Positions 33,820 through 43,739 of a DNA stretch of 64,000 bases are shown piece after piece. Source of the stretch: Companilactobacillus sp. Its GTDB lineage: Bacteria; Bacillota; Bacilli; Lactobacillales; Lactobacillaceae. The stretch spans positions 124,001 to 188,000 of the forward strand of contig NZ_JAKVLR010000001.1 of NCBI RefSeq assembly GCF_022484265.1, given 5' to 3'. The position numbers and the translations under genes are program-made. The notes under the pieces were generated by a model, which was given only the letters and a program-made list of their open reading frames with translations, was not told where the DNA came from and did no database searches. Position 1 is the first letter of the stretch. Every line of letters begins with the position of its first letter.

Positions 33820-33828
33820 TGATAGAAT
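33820..33828 (+). promoter_or_regulatory. Extended -10 promoter for yloU-fakA
   Basis: TGATAGAAT at 33820-33828 gives an extended -10 (TG, one base, TAGAAT). The -35 region 17 bases upstream (TTTAAT) is weak. The yloU start is 45 bases downstream. Confidence 0.5.
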
Positions 33829-33872
33829 TTTAATGTTTATACAGTACATTGATCCAGATAGGAGGATCTACA

Positions 33873-34241
33873 ATGGCAATTACAATAAATACCAAACATG
33901 GACAGATCGATATTTCAAATAGTACAGTTGCATCGATCGTTGGTGGAGCTGCATCTGATATTTACGGAATCGTAGGGATGGCTAGTAAAAATCAATTACG
34001 TGATGGTATGAACACTATCTTAAATCGTGAAGATTTTTCACGTGGCGTCGTGATTCATCAAGAGGATGATAAACTTGCCGTTGACGTCTATATCATTGTT
34101 GGCTACGGCATTAAAATTTCGGAAGTAGCTAAGAATTTAAAAGAAAAAGTTAAATATAATCTAGAAACAATGCTCGGAACACCAGCCGGCACTGTAAATG
34201 TTTATGTTCAAGGAATTAAAGTTTTAGATGATATCAAATAG
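33873..34241 (+). CDS. Asp23/Gls24 family protein (YloU)
   Basis: 122 residues, one Asp23 domain: GQIDISNSTVASIVGGAA, DIYGIVGMA and LAVDVYIIVGYGIKI. It is always next to the fatty-acid kinase gene in Firmicutes; its role is unclear. GGAGGA precedes the ATG at 33873. It is a paralogue of the protein at 15584. Confidence 0.9.
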   Translation: MAITINTKHGQIDISNSTVASIVGGAASDIYGIVGMASKNQLRDGMNTILNREDFSRGVVIHQEDDKLAVDVYIIVGYGIKISEVAKNLKEKVKYNLETMLGTPAGTVNVYVQGIKVLDDIK

Positions 34242-34265
34242 GAATTGCTGGTTGGAGGAGAAATT

Positions 34266-35954
34266 TTGAGTATAGAACGTATTACTAAGAAAGAATTTTC
34301 TGATATGGTCCGAATCGCCGCTCACAGACTTGAGAAGAATGCGAAGTTTGTTAATTCTCTCAACGTCTTTCCGGTTCCGGATGGAGACACTGGTACTAAT
34401 ATGAGTTTGACGGTTCAAAGTGGTTTTAAAGCAGTTAATGAATCTGAAGCTGAGACTGTCGGTGGATTAGGTAAGGCTTTAGCAAAAGGCCTATTAATGG
34501 GTGCTCGTGGAAATTCAGGTGTTATCACATCTCAATTATTTAGAGGATTTTCCAAGAGTATCGAATCTAAAGATGAATTGACAGCGATCGATTTAGCAAA
34601 AGCTTTTGACGACGGTGTTAAAACTGCATACAAGGCGGTTATGAAGCCTGTTGAAGGAACAATTTTAACTGTTGCAAAGTATGGGGCTAATGCTGCCGTT
34701 GATGCTGCAAAATCATCTAACGATGTTTCCGTGATCATGCAAGCTGCTGTTAAAGGCGCCAAAGTTGGTCTAGAGAAGACGCCATCGCTTTTGCCAGTTC
34801 TTAAAGAAGTTGGCGTAGTTGATTCAGGTGGTCAAGGACTAGTTTTCATTTACGAAGGCTTCCTTGAAGGTTTGACTGGCGAGTCAGCAGCAGAAGAAGA
34901 ATACACTCCAGACGAAGGTGAAATGGATGAGATGGTAAATGCCACTCATCATCAAGCCGTTCAAGGACAATTCACTAATGACGACATCAAGAATGGCTAC
35001 TGTACGGAAATGATGGTCGAATTGGGTCAAAATCCTACTTCAGACGAGAAGTTCGATAATGATACGATGAGAAATTATCTCAGCACTATCGGTGATTCAT
35101 TGATCGTAGTTTCTGACGATGAAGTAGTCAAAGTTCATGTGCACACCAATTACCCACGTAAGGTTTGGGAAGAGGGACGCAAATTTGGATCATTGGTCAA
35201 AGTTAAGATCGACAACATGAGAATTCAACATGAGACAATCGTCGATGATGACGAAGTTGCATCGTCAGTTGCTACAGCTGAAAAACCAAATGAACCAATT
35301 GATTATGCAATCATTGCCGTATCATCCGGCGAAGGGTTGTCAGAATTGTATAAGAGTTTAGGCGTAACTAATATCATCAGCGGTGGACAGACGATGAATC
35401 CATCGACGAACGACATTGTTGATGCTATCAATAATTCGAACGCAAAACGAGCAATTATTTTACCAAATAACGGTAATATCATTATGGCAGCTAAACAAGC
35501 TGCTGGCTTAGTTGATATTCCAGTTGCAATCGTTCCATCGAAAACTATTTCTCAAGGGATGACAGCAATGTTGTCATTTAATCCTGAGGCGGATATTGAT
35601 GAGAACCAAGAGAATATGGAAGATTCATTAGATACTGTTAAGAGTGGTCAAGTGACTCAAGCTATCCGTAACACAGCAATTGATGGATTAAATATTACCA
35701 AGGGTCATTTTATGGGTATCGTTGATGGTAAGATCGAAGTTGACGATGCAGACATCGTTAAAGCCACTGAAGATATGCTAGATAAAATGATCGATGAAGA
35801 CAGTGAAGTTATCACGATCCTTGTCGGTAAAGATGGAAATGATCAAGATGCACAAACAATTTCAGATTACCTGTCAGACAAATATGACGATCTAGAAACC
35901 GAGATTCATCAAGGCGACCAACCAGTTTATCCATACTTGATTGCCGTCGAATAA
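34266..35954 (+). CDS. fakA: DAK2/DegV-fold protein, fatty acid kinase catalytic subunit FakA (YloV)
   Basis: 562 residues. The N-terminal DhaL kinase domain has NVFPVPDGDTGTNMSLT (nucleotide/metal loop) and GARGNSGVITSQL; a middle domain and a C-terminal DegV-like domain follow. With a separate FakB protein it phosphorylates free fatty acids so that they can enter phospholipid. plsX two genes on uses acyl-phosphate too. The start is a TTG (34266) with GGAGGAG close by; a longer reading from 34245 would place the ribosome site inside the gene. Confidence 0.92.
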   Translation: MSIERITKKEFSDMVRIAAHRLEKNAKFVNSLNVFPVPDGDTGTNMSLTVQSGFKAVNESEAETVGGLGKALAKGLLMGARGNSGVITSQLFRGFSKSIESKDELTAIDLAKAFDDGVKTAYKAVMKPVEGTILTVAKYGANAAVDAAKSSNDVSVIMQAAVKGAKVGLEKTPSLLPVLKEVGVVDSGGQGLVFIYEGFLEGLTGESAAEEEYTPDEGEMDEMVNATHHQAVQGQFTNDDIKNGYCTEMMVELGQNPTSDEKFDNDTMRNYLSTIGDSLIVVSDDEVVKVHVHTNYPRKVWEEGRKFGSLVKVKIDNMRIQHETIVDDDEVASSVATAEKPNEPIDYAIIAVSSGEGLSELYKSLGVTNIISGGQTMNPSTNDIVDAINNSNAKRAIILPNNGNIIMAAKQAAGLVDIPVAIVPSKTISQGMTAMLSFNPEADIDENQENMEDSLDTVKSGQVTQAIRNTAIDGLNITKGHFMGIVDGKIEVDDADIVKATEDMLDKMIDEDSEVITILVGKDGNDQDAQTISDYLSDKYDDLETEIHQGDQPVYPYLIAVE

Positions 35955-35959
35955 CTACT

Positions 35960-36001
35960 AATACATCTAATTCTTATGGATTAGGTGTATTTTATTTTTT
36001 T
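35960..36001 (+). terminator. Terminator after fakA
   Basis: Thirteen-base stem (about 35960-35972 with 35978-35991, some G-U pairs), loop CTTAT, then a T-rich tail. recG starts 16 bases later, so termination may be partial. Confidence 0.7.
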
Positions 36002-36016
36002 GTGAGGGGGAATTAA

Positions 36017-38056
36017 ATGAATTTACAGCAAGTACCAGTCTCAGAGCTTCCTGGAGTGGGTCCAAAGCGACTAACTGCGATTGAATCGTTGGGCATTAAA
36101 TCAATTTATGACTTGTTGTTTTATTTCCCCTTCAGATATGAGGATATGGAAGTCAAAGATTTAGCTGATGCAGTTGATCAAGAAAAGATTTTGCTCAAAG
36201 GCGTTGTTGCATCTGATCCAGTGGTTGCTCATTTTGGATATCGTAAAAATCGTTTGAACGTTCGGATCTTATCCGAAAGTGAATCGATCATGGTGACGTT
36301 TTTTAATCAGCCTTGGCTCAAGGATAAATTTGAAACGGGTAATGAGGTTGCTGTCTACGGCAAATGGAACGAGGCTCGACGGGCACTGACCGGTATCAAG
36401 GTTATTGGTGACAGCCACTATGAGGGTTCGATCGATTCGGTCTATTCGGTGAATAAGAATATTCATCAGAAAACATTGATAAATCTGATCAAGCAAGCTT
36501 TTGACAAATATCATCAGGATATTGTTACGGTGATCCCTGAAAAAATCCGAGAGAAGTACAAACTTTTAAATGATGAGCAAATTGTTAAGGGGATGCATTT
36601 TCCTGAAAATGAATCAGAAAGTGAAGTTGCAAGAAGAAGTGCAAAATTTCGAGAATTCTTTTTGTTCGAGTGTGGTATCCAGAGCGTTAAAGCTAAAGAA
36701 ACTCAAGCTAACGACGGAATCAAGGAAGAATACAGCCAAGAATTTGTTCAGAAATTTTTAGACAGTCTCCCATTTGAACTGACTAAGGCACAATCACGGG
36801 TGGTTCAAGAAATTTTAGATGATATGAATTCAAGTCATCACATGAACCGTCTTCTACAAGGTGACGTTGGTTCTGGTAAAACAATCGTGGCTGTGATTGC
36901 AATGCTGGCATCTGTTACAGCTGGGTATCAGGCGGCAATCATGGCTCCGACTGAAATTTTGGCGCAACAGCATTTTGAAAAAATCAGCAAATTATTGACT
37001 CCGCTGAAATTGCGAGTAGGGATTTTGACTGGTTCGCAAACCAAAAAAGAGCACGATACAATTGCACAAAATATTGCCGATGGCAAAATCAACATCATTG
37101 TTGGAACGCATGCATTGATACAAGACAGTGTCACTTTTAAAAAATTAGGCTTTATCGTAATTGATGAGCAGCATCGTTTTGGTGTCAATCAACGAAAAGC
37201 CTTGCGACAAAAGGGCGAGAATCCTGATGTCTTAGCTATGACGGCAACCCCGATCCCAAGAACGTTAGCAATCACAACATACGGTGATATGGACGTTTCT
37301 AGAATTGATGAATTACCATCAGGTCGAAAAGCAATTGAGACGTATTGGATCCGCAGTCAGAAAATCGAACAGATGTATCGCTTCGTTCAAAAGCAATTGG
37401 AACAACAAGCTCAAGTTTATGTAGTAACGCCGTTGATCAGTGAGTCTGAAAAAATCGACTTGAAAAACGCTGAACTGATTTTTGATAAATTTAACGAGCT
37501 CTTTGCTCCAAAATATAAGATTGGTCTATTGCATGGACAAATGCCAAACGATGAAAAAGAGTCGGTAATGAACGAATTTAGTAACCACAAAATTGATGTA
37601 CTAGTTTCAACGACCGTTATTGAAGTTGGGGTCGATGTTCCAAATGCAACAGTTATGGTGATCTATGACGCTAATCGTTTTGGTTTATCTCAGCTCCATC
37701 AACTTCGTGGCCGTGTTGGTCGAGGAGACAAGCAGTCGTATTGTATTTTGATTGCGGATCCCAAAAATGATATTGCATTGGAAAGAATGAAGATCCTGAC
37801 TCAAACCACTGACGGTTTTGTTTTAGCAGAAGAGGACCTGAAAATGCGGGGTTCTGGTGATCTTTTGGGAAGTAAGCAATCTGGTTTGCCTGATTTTAAA
37901 GTGGGTAATCCAATCACTGACTTCAACATTTTGGAAACAGCTCAACAAGAAGCTGAACAATTGTTTAAGGAAACTGATGCAATCAATAAACCAGAAAATA
38001 AAGTGTTAAAATTGTTCTTGAATGTTGAATTTGAACAATTAAATAATTTCGATTAG
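36017..38056 (+). CDS. recG: ATP-dependent DNA helicase RecG
   Basis: 679 residues. The N-terminal wedge domain (an OB fold that splits fork DNA) is followed by two helicase lobes: GDVGSGKTIVA, APTEILAQQH, DEQHRFG, TATPIPRTLA, LHGQMPNDEK and QLRGRVGRGDKQ. It regresses stalled forks and processes branched intermediates. It has its own ribosome site (GTGAGGGGG) and lies 62 bases after fakA; plsX follows after 12. Confidence 0.97.
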   Translation: MNLQQVPVSELPGVGPKRLTAIESLGIKSIYDLLFYFPFRYEDMEVKDLADAVDQEKILLKGVVASDPVVAHFGYRKNRLNVRILSESESIMVTFFNQPWLKDKFETGNEVAVYGKWNEARRALTGIKVIGDSHYEGSIDSVYSVNKNIHQKTLINLIKQAFDKYHQDIVTVIPEKIREKYKLLNDEQIVKGMHFPENESESEVARRSAKFREFFLFECGIQSVKAKETQANDGIKEEYSQEFVQKFLDSLPFELTKAQSRVVQEILDDMNSSHHMNRLLQGDVGSGKTIVAVIAMLASVTAGYQAAIMAPTEILAQQHFEKISKLLTPLKLRVGILTGSQTKKEHDTIAQNIADGKINIIVGTHALIQDSVTFKKLGFIVIDEQHRFGVNQRKALRQKGENPDVLAMTATPIPRTLAITTYGDMDVSRIDELPSGRKAIETYWIRSQKIEQMYRFVQKQLEQQAQVYVVTPLISESEKIDLKNAELIFDKFNELFAPKYKIGLLHGQMPNDEKESVMNEFSNHKIDVLVSTTVIEVGVDVPNATVMVIYDANRFGLSQLHQLRGRVGRGDKQSYCILIADPKNDIALERMKILTQTTDGFVLAEEDLKMRGSGDLLGSKQSGLPDFKVGNPITDFNILETAQQEAEQLFKETDAINKPENKVLKLFLNVEFEQLNNFD

Positions 38057-38068
38057 TGAGGAATGAAA

Positions 38069-39076
38069 ATGAAAATTGCTGTTGACGCAATGGGCGGAGA
38101 CAATGCCCCCCAAGTTGTTGTTGAAGGTATCGAAAAAGCGCGAGACGAATGGGCTGATCTCCAATTCGTTTTATATGGCGATGAAACTAAGATCAAGAAG
38201 TACCTTAAGAGCAACAAAAATATAACGATCGTGGCTACTGATGAGGAAGTACTAGGGACAGATGAACCGGTCAAGGCCATTCGTACTAAAAAGAATTCTT
38301 CAATGGTCCGTGCAGCTAAGTCGGTCAAAGATGGCGAAAATGATGCGATGTTCTCATTAGGAAATACTGGTGCACTGTTAGCTGCCGGAATTTTCATTAT
38401 CGGACGAATCAAACAAGTTGAACGTCCCGCACTGATGCCGACTTTACCCGTAACCAATTCTCCATTGGGCGTAAATATGCTTGATGTTGGTGCAAACGCT
38501 GAAGCCAAATCGTCATATTTACAACAGTGGGCAGTTATGGGATCGATTTACGCTCAAGATGTTAAAAACATCAAAGAACCTCGAATCGGTCTATTGAACA
38601 ACGGTTCTGAATCTGACAAAGGCGATACTTTACATAAAGAAGCTTATGAATTGCTTCAAAATACTGACGAGATCAATTTTATCGGAAACGTTGAATCTAA
38701 CGATATTTTAGCTGGAGTAGCTGATGTCATCGTGACAGACGGTTTCACTGGAAATGCAGCTTTGAAAGCGACAGAAGGTACGGCAACGATTTTATTAAAA
38801 CAACTTAAAAAGGCATTAATGGACAATGGACTATACACTAAGATTGGTGCTGCCATTGTCGCCCCATCATTGCGTGGCATCCGAGACATGTTCGATACCT
38901 CAAAAGCAGGGGGCGCGGTATTATTAGGCCTCAAATCACCAGTTGTTAAAGCTCACGGTGCTGCTGATGTTGACACTATTTTTTACACTGTAAAACAGAT
39001 TTATGATATGTTATTGAATGATACAATCAATAAAGCAAATACATATTTTGAAAAAATGCAAAAAGATAATAAGTAA
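38069..39076 (+). CDS. plsX: Phosphate acyltransferase PlsX
   Basis: 335 residues. It makes acyl-phosphate from acyl-ACP, the first step of the PlsX/PlsY phospholipid route. MKIAVDAMGGDNAP, SLGNTGALLAAG and DGFTGNAALK are present. Of two close ATGs, the one at 38069 is better spaced from GTGAGG. The fapR gene before it and fabD/fabG after it in Bacillus are absent; acpP follows with its own promoter. Confidence 0.95.
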   Translation: MKIAVDAMGGDNAPQVVVEGIEKARDEWADLQFVLYGDETKIKKYLKSNKNITIVATDEEVLGTDEPVKAIRTKKNSSMVRAAKSVKDGENDAMFSLGNTGALLAAGIFIIGRIKQVERPALMPTLPVTNSPLGVNMLDVGANAEAKSSYLQQWAVMGSIYAQDVKNIKEPRIGLLNNGSESDKGDTLHKEAYELLQNTDEINFIGNVESNDILAGVADVIVTDGFTGNAALKATEGTATILLKQLKKALMDNGLYTKIGAAIVAPSLRGIRDMFDTSKAGGAVLLGLKSPVVKAHGAADVDTIFYTVKQIYDMLLNDTINKANTYFEKMQKDNK

Positions 39077-39088
39077 TTGGTTAAAATG

Positions 39089-39117
39089 TTGAAAGCATCA
39101 TCAAAGTGTTGTATAAA
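39089..39117 (+). promoter_or_regulatory. Promoter of acpP
   Basis: TTGAAA at 39089-39094, 17-base spacer, TATAAA at 39112-39117. A CATCAA/TTGATG inverted repeat (about 39098-39135) flanks the -10 and might be an operator, but this is weak. Confidence 0.8.
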
Positions 39118-39156
39118 TATCAAATACATTGATGACACTATCTAAGGAGAAACTAA

Positions 39157-39399
39157 ATGTCTGAACAAGAAATTTTTGATAAGATCACTGGCCTCTTGGC
39201 TGATAAATTTGAAGTCGATAAGAGTACTATTACCAAGGAAACATCATTTACCAAAGATTTAGATGCTGATTCGATCGATTTAGTTGAATTCGTACTAGAA
39301 TTAGAAGAAGAATTTGGCTCAGAGATCCCTGATGACGATGCTGAAAAGATCACAACAGTTGGAGAAGCTGTATCTTATATTGCAAATAAACAAAAATAA
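39157..39399 (+). CDS. acpP: Acyl carrier protein
   Basis: 80 residues, four-helix ACP. Ser39 in DADSIDLVEF is the phosphopantetheine site (DSI rather than the common DSL). The protein is highly acidic. AGGAG precedes the ATG. It is monocistronic by the look of its own promoter and terminator, next to plsX and rnc as in Bacillus. Since no fab genes are here, it may be the copy serving PlsX rather than the main synthesis cluster; this is an inference. Confidence 0.95.
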   Translation: MSEQEIFDKITGLLADKFEVDKSTITKETSFTKDLDADSIDLVEFVLELEEEFGSEIPDDDAEKITTVGEAVSYIANKQK

Positions 39400-39421
39400 G
39401 GCCAATCAGCCTTATTTTTTT
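39395..39421 (+). terminator. Terminator of acpP
   Basis: AATAAGGC (39395-39402) pairs with GCCTTATT (39409-39416), then Ts. The left arm overlaps the stop codon of acpP. Confidence 0.9.
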
Positions 39422-39453
39422 TACCTAATCAATTATTTAGTTGTGAAATTTAG

Positions 39454-39459
39454 TATAAT
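39454..39459 (+). promoter_or_regulatory. Candidate -10 box for rnc-smc-ftsY
   Basis: A perfect TATAAT 27 bases before the rnc start and after the acpP terminator. No good -35 is seen at the right distance. Confidence 0.45.
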
Positions 39460-39485
39460 GATAGTTATTTGAAGGGAGTCGTAAA

Positions 39486-40175
39486 ATGTTAGATCCTAAA
39501 TTTTTTGAATTATTAAAAGAAGACTATGGTATTACATTCAATGACAAGAAGTTAGTTGAACGTGCAATGACCCATTCTTCATACGATAATGAACATCGTG
39601 ACCTTAACATTGGAGACTACGAACGTTTAGAGTTTTTAGGGGATGCAGTTCTAGAAATCAACATTTCGGAGTATTTGTTTACCCATTTTCCGGAGCTACC
39701 AGAAGGTAAGCTGACACGTTTGCGGTCTGACATTGTTAGAACTGATAGTTTTGCTCGGTTTGCCAAACAGATCCATATTGATAAATATCTGCAGATTGGT
39801 AGAGGCGAAGAAAAGCAAGGTGCGCGCCAAAGACATACGCTGCTTGAAGATATTTTCGAAGCATTTAATGGTGCCTTGTATTTGGATCAAGGAAACGACG
39901 TTGTTGAACAATTCTTGACACAAGTAGTCTACCCACATATCGCCTCAGGTGAATTTTCAGAAGACACAGATTTCAAAACTCATTTACAAGAAAAATTGCA
40001 ACAATCTGGCGAGGTTGACATCAACTACCGCGTGATCGATGAAGAAGGTCCAGATCACGACAAGAAGTTTGAAATTGAATTAGTCGTGAATAATAAAGTA
40101 CTATCAAAAGGCTTTGGTTATAGCAAAAAACATGCTGAACAAATGGCTGCAAAAAGAGCATTAGAAGAATTATAG
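39486..40175 (+). CDS. rnc: Ribonuclease III
   Basis: 229 residues. The endonuclease domain has the signature ERLEFLGDAVLE and the second metal site EDIFEAFNGAL; a C-terminal double-stranded RNA-binding domain (about 155-229) ends GYSKKHAEQMAAKRALEEL (partly given). It processes rRNA and other duplex RNAs. GAAGGGAG precedes the ATG. Coupled to smc by a 10-base gap. Confidence 0.97.
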   Translation: MLDPKFFELLKEDYGITFNDKKLVERAMTHSSYDNEHRDLNIGDYERLEFLGDAVLEINISEYLFTHFPELPEGKLTRLRSDIVRTDSFARFAKQIHIDKYLQIGRGEEKQGARQRHTLLEDIFEAFNGALYLDQGNDVVEQFLTQVVYPHIASGEFSEDTDFKTHLQEKLQQSGEVDINYRVIDEEGPDHDKKFEIELVVNNKVLSKGFGYSKKHAEQMAAKRALEEL

Positions 40176-40185
40176 GAGTTAGTTT

Positions 40186-43100
40186 ATGCCATTAAAATCA
40201 TTAACGATCAATGGATTTAAGTCTTTTGCTGATAAAACCAAAATTGATTTCACAACAGGAATCACTGGTATCGTTGGTCCAAACGGAAGTGGAAAGTCTA
40301 ATATTACCGAAGCTATTCGTTGGGTCATGGGTGAACAATCAGCTCGAAGTCTTCGTGGTGATAAGATGGTGGATGTTATTTTTGCTGGAAGCGATACACG
40401 TCCGCAAATGAACCGAGCCGAAGTCACGATGGAATTTGATAATTCTAATCACGAACTTAAATCTTCACAAGAAAACGTCACTATCCGTCGCAAACTTTTT
40501 CGCAATGGGGATAGCGAGTTTTCAATCAATAATCATAATTGTCGATTAAAAGACATCAATGAGATCTTCATGGACTCAGGAATGGGAAAACAGTCATTTT
40601 CGATAATTTCTCAGGGACGAGTCGAAGAAATTTTCAATAGTAAACCAGTTGAAAGACGTTCGATCATTGAAGAATCTGCCGGAGTTGCTCTTTTTAAACA
40701 AAAGAAACAACAAGCAGAGAGTAAGTTGTCTGACACTACGGATAATCTTCATCGAGTATCGGATATTGTTTCAGAATTAGCTCAACGTGTTGAACCCTTG
40801 AAAAAACAAGCTAGCATTGCTCGTGATTATCGTGAGCAAAAGGGTAAATACGATGAGTTATATCAACAAATATTGGCTCTTGAAATCAAAGATCTTTCAG
40901 CACAAAAGAAATCAGTTCAAACTGAGATCGACCAAGTTAAAACTAGTTTGAGAAATATTGGTAATCAGGTCAAAAAGTCTAATCTGCAAGTTAATCAAAA
41001 CCGTAATGCAGTACATGAGATCGTTTCAAAAATAGATCAAAAGCAAAATGACCTGGTTAACCATACTCGAAGACTGGAACAATTAAATGGACAAATAGCC
41101 GTTTCTGATGAAAGAAACGGTTTTAATGCGTCAAATAAAGATTCAATCAGTCAAAGAATCAATGATTTAGCTACCGATAAACAAGGTAAGCTTGATCAGT
41201 TAAAACAAGTTCAAGAAAAAATTTCCGAATATCAAGCAGATATTGATAAGTATTCAAAACAACTGCATGACATCAAACAATTGCAAGATAAGACTCCTGA
41301 ACAGTTGAATGAAAGTATAGCGGCGGCTAGAGATAATTATGTCAACGCCTTGCAGCAACAAGTTTCAAATAGCAATGAACAGAAGTTCTCTAATAAACAG
41401 TTAACAAGAATTGCATCTGCTTCAGCTGATCAAGAAAAACGATTAGCCGAAGTCGTAAAGTTTTTAAATGATGCAAATTCTAAAATCAATCAAGTTAAAG
41501 ATCAGCTCAAAAAGCTGGATAATGACAACCAAGAATTAGTTGATAAGAGTCATAAGATCGAACATTCGATCAATTCGGTGACTGAACAAGGTCAGAAAGA
41601 AAATTCTGAATATCTGAAGCTCTTGGAATCATTGCAGGAAACTAAGGCACGCAAGAATGTTCTGGAAAACATGGAACATGAGCATGCTGGTTTTTACGAT
41701 GGTGCGAAAAATGTCTTGAATAACGCCAAAGAAATTGGTGGTATTGTCGGAGCCGTGGCAGAATTGATTGATGTTCCGCAAGATTACCAATTGGCAATTG
41801 AAACAATTGCTAGTAATCAACTCCAATCCATTGTTACTGAAAATGAACAGGCTGCCAAGAAGGGAATCAATTACCTTCGTCAGAAACGTGGAGGCAGAGC
41901 GACGTTTTTACCACTAAATATTATTAAAGCTAGAAACATTTATTCGACTGATTTGAACAATGCCAAAAAAATCGATGGATTCATTGGAATTGCCAGTGAT
42001 TTGATTTCATATAAATCAGACGTTGAAAATATTATCAAAAGCATTTTTGGGAACGTACTAGTAGCACATGACATTAATGCTGCGACGAGAGTTTCTGCAG
42101 CAGTTGGTCGAAAATATCGAGTAGTTACGATTGATGGGAATGTGGTTAATGCTGGTGGATCCATGACTGGTGGTCAACAAAGAAGATTCAATACTAGTAT
42201 TTTGACTCGGAAAGAAGAACTGGATAAGCTCACTGAAAAGTTGCAACAGCAGGAATCTCTTAGCGATCAAAAACAACAAAACGTTCAACATTTACGTAAC
42301 CAATTAGTTCAACTTCGAGAAGAAAATAAATCAATCGAAGAAGAATTGAAGACTTATAATGATTCGCGAAATCAATTATCGAATCAATTATCAAGCCATC
42401 AAAATGAACAGAAACATTTACAAGATCAACAAAATGCACTTCAGTACAATCAAAAGAGAACTCAAGAAGAACGCAGTGAGATCGAATCAGATCTTCAAAA
42501 ACAGGTTGATAAGTCTAAGACCCTTAAACAAAGTATCTCGGATTTACAAGCTGACATTGAACACAAGCAAGAAGTTTTGAATGATTTTGATGCTGAACTT
42601 GAAAAAACTAACGCACAGGCACAAGAAGTTCAAACTAAACTGGTTGTTGTAAAAAGCAATTTTACGAATGAATCAGCACAGGTCAAACGACTGAAATCTG
42701 AGATCAACGAGATAACAGATCAATCAGCTGCATTACAAAAACGACTTGATGAGTTGAATTCGGAAAGAATGCAGTTAGATACCAATAATTCTGAAATAAA
42801 ACAAGATGTATCGAAATTAGAATCTGAAATTGAAATCGTTAAGACAGATCTGCAGAAACTTCAAACGCAACGTACTGAAAAAGATGAAGAATCAAAGCGC
42901 TTGAATCAGGAAGCTGAAAGAAACTTTGATCTACAGAAATCTGCTTCAGATCAACAAGAAAATTTGGCTATCCAATTAACAAAGTTATCTAATAACATGA
43001 ATAGCCGACTTGACACGCTTGAACAGGACTATCAAATTACTTACGAGGCCGCCATCAAGGAAATTCAGACCGATGAAATAGATACTGATAAATTGCGTCA

Positions 43101-43731
43101 CGACGCTCATCTTTTAAAGATGGGTATTCAAGAATTGGGTACGGTCAATGAGGCTGCAATTGAGGAATACGACAGTGTCAAAGATCGTTACGAATTTTTG
43201 ACAACGCAACAAAATGATCTAATTAAAGCCAGAAAACAATTGCTAGATACAATGGCCGAGATGGACCATGAAGTGGTAACTCGTTTCAAGAAGACTTTTG
43301 ATGACGTCTCGGCTGCGTTTGAAGTCATATTCCCAGAAATGTTTGCGGGAGGTCGTGCTAAACTAGTCTTGACTGAACCAAACGATCTTTTGGAAACTGG
43401 GATTGAAATTATTGCACAGCCACCTGGGAAAAAATTTCAACGATTGAGTTTGTTGTCCGGTGGTGAGAAGGCATTGACTGCTATTACATTGCTGTTTGCA
43501 ATTATTAAGGTCAATCCAGTTCCATTTTGTATTTTGGATGAAGTTGAGGCATCCTTAGATGATGCTAATGTTTATCGATTTGCAAATTATTTAAATCGTT
43601 ATGATGACAATACTGAATTTATCGTTATTACTCACCGTAAAGGAACAATGATGAACGTCAATCGCCTTTATGGAGTAACTATGGAAGAATCCGGAGTTTC
43701 AAGAATTCTTTCTGTTTCGGTAAAGGATTAG
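40186..43731 (+). CDS. smc: Chromosome partition protein SMC
   Basis: 1181 residues. Head half with Walker A GPNGSGKSN near residue 32, a first coiled coil, a hinge at about 515-660, a second coiled coil, and the closing head with signature LLSGGEKALTA and Walker B ILDEVEASLDD. It forms the condensin ring with ScpA and ScpB (not in this window). Standard order rnc-smc-ftsY; ftsY follows eight bases after the stop. Confidence 0.98.
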   Translation: MPLKSLTINGFKSFADKTKIDFTTGITGIVGPNGSGKSNITEAIRWVMGEQSARSLRGDKMVDVIFAGSDTRPQMNRAEVTMEFDNSNHELKSSQENVTIRRKLFRNGDSEFSINNHNCRLKDINEIFMDSGMGKQSFSIISQGRVEEIFNSKPVERRSIIEESAGVALFKQKKQQAESKLSDTTDNLHRVSDIVSELAQRVEPLKKQASIARDYREQKGKYDELYQQILALEIKDLSAQKKSVQTEIDQVKTSLRNIGNQVKKSNLQVNQNRNAVHEIVSKIDQKQNDLVNHTRRLEQLNGQIAVSDERNGFNASNKDSISQRINDLATDKQGKLDQLKQVQEKISEYQADIDKYSKQLHDIKQLQDKTPEQLNESIAAARDNYVNALQQQVSNSNEQKFSNKQLTRIASASADQEKRLAEVVKFLNDANSKINQVKDQLKKLDNDNQELVDKSHKIEHSINSVTEQGQKENSEYLKLLESLQETKARKNVLENMEHEHAGFYDGAKNVLNNAKEIGGIVGAVAELIDVPQDYQLAIETIASNQLQSIVTENEQAAKKGINYLRQKRGGRATFLPLNIIKARNIYSTDLNNAKKIDGFIGIASDLISYKSDVENIIKSIFGNVLVAHDINAATRVSAAVGRKYRVVTIDGNVVNAGGSMTGGQQRRFNTSILTRKEELDKLTEKLQQQESLSDQKQQNVQHLRNQLVQLREENKSIEEELKTYNDSRNQLSNQLSSHQNEQKHLQDQQNALQYNQKRTQEERSEIESDLQKQVDKSKTLKQSISDLQADIEHKQEVLNDFDAELEKTNAQAQEVQTKLVVVKSNFTNESAQVKRLKSEINEITDQSAALQKRLDELNSERMQLDTNNSEIKQDVSKLESEIEIVKTDLQKLQTQRTEKDEESKRLNQEAERNFDLQKSASDQQENLAIQLTKLSNNMNSRLDTLEQDYQITYEAAIKEIQTDEIDTDKLRHDAHLLKMGIQELGTVNEAAIEEYDSVKDRYEFLTTQQNDLIKARKQLLDTMAEMDHEVVTRFKKTFDDVSAAFEVIFPEMFAGGRAKLVLTEPNDLLETGIEIIAQPPGKKFQRLSLLSGGEKALTAITLLFAIIKVNPVPFCILDEVEASLDDANVYRFANYLNRYDDNTEFIVITHRKGTMMNVNRLYGVTMEESGVSRILSVSVKD

Positions 43732-43739
43732 GAGTAAAT

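Noticed and set aside
38053..38508. 151-codon open frame on the minus strand
   Set aside because: Lies wholly inside plsX, whose protein is clear. The antisense product resembles nothing known.
39098..39135. Operator-like CATCAA/TTGATG repeat at acpP
   Set aside because: The arms are short and widely spaced; it does not match the FabT or FapR operators as I know them, so it is only mentioned with the promoter.
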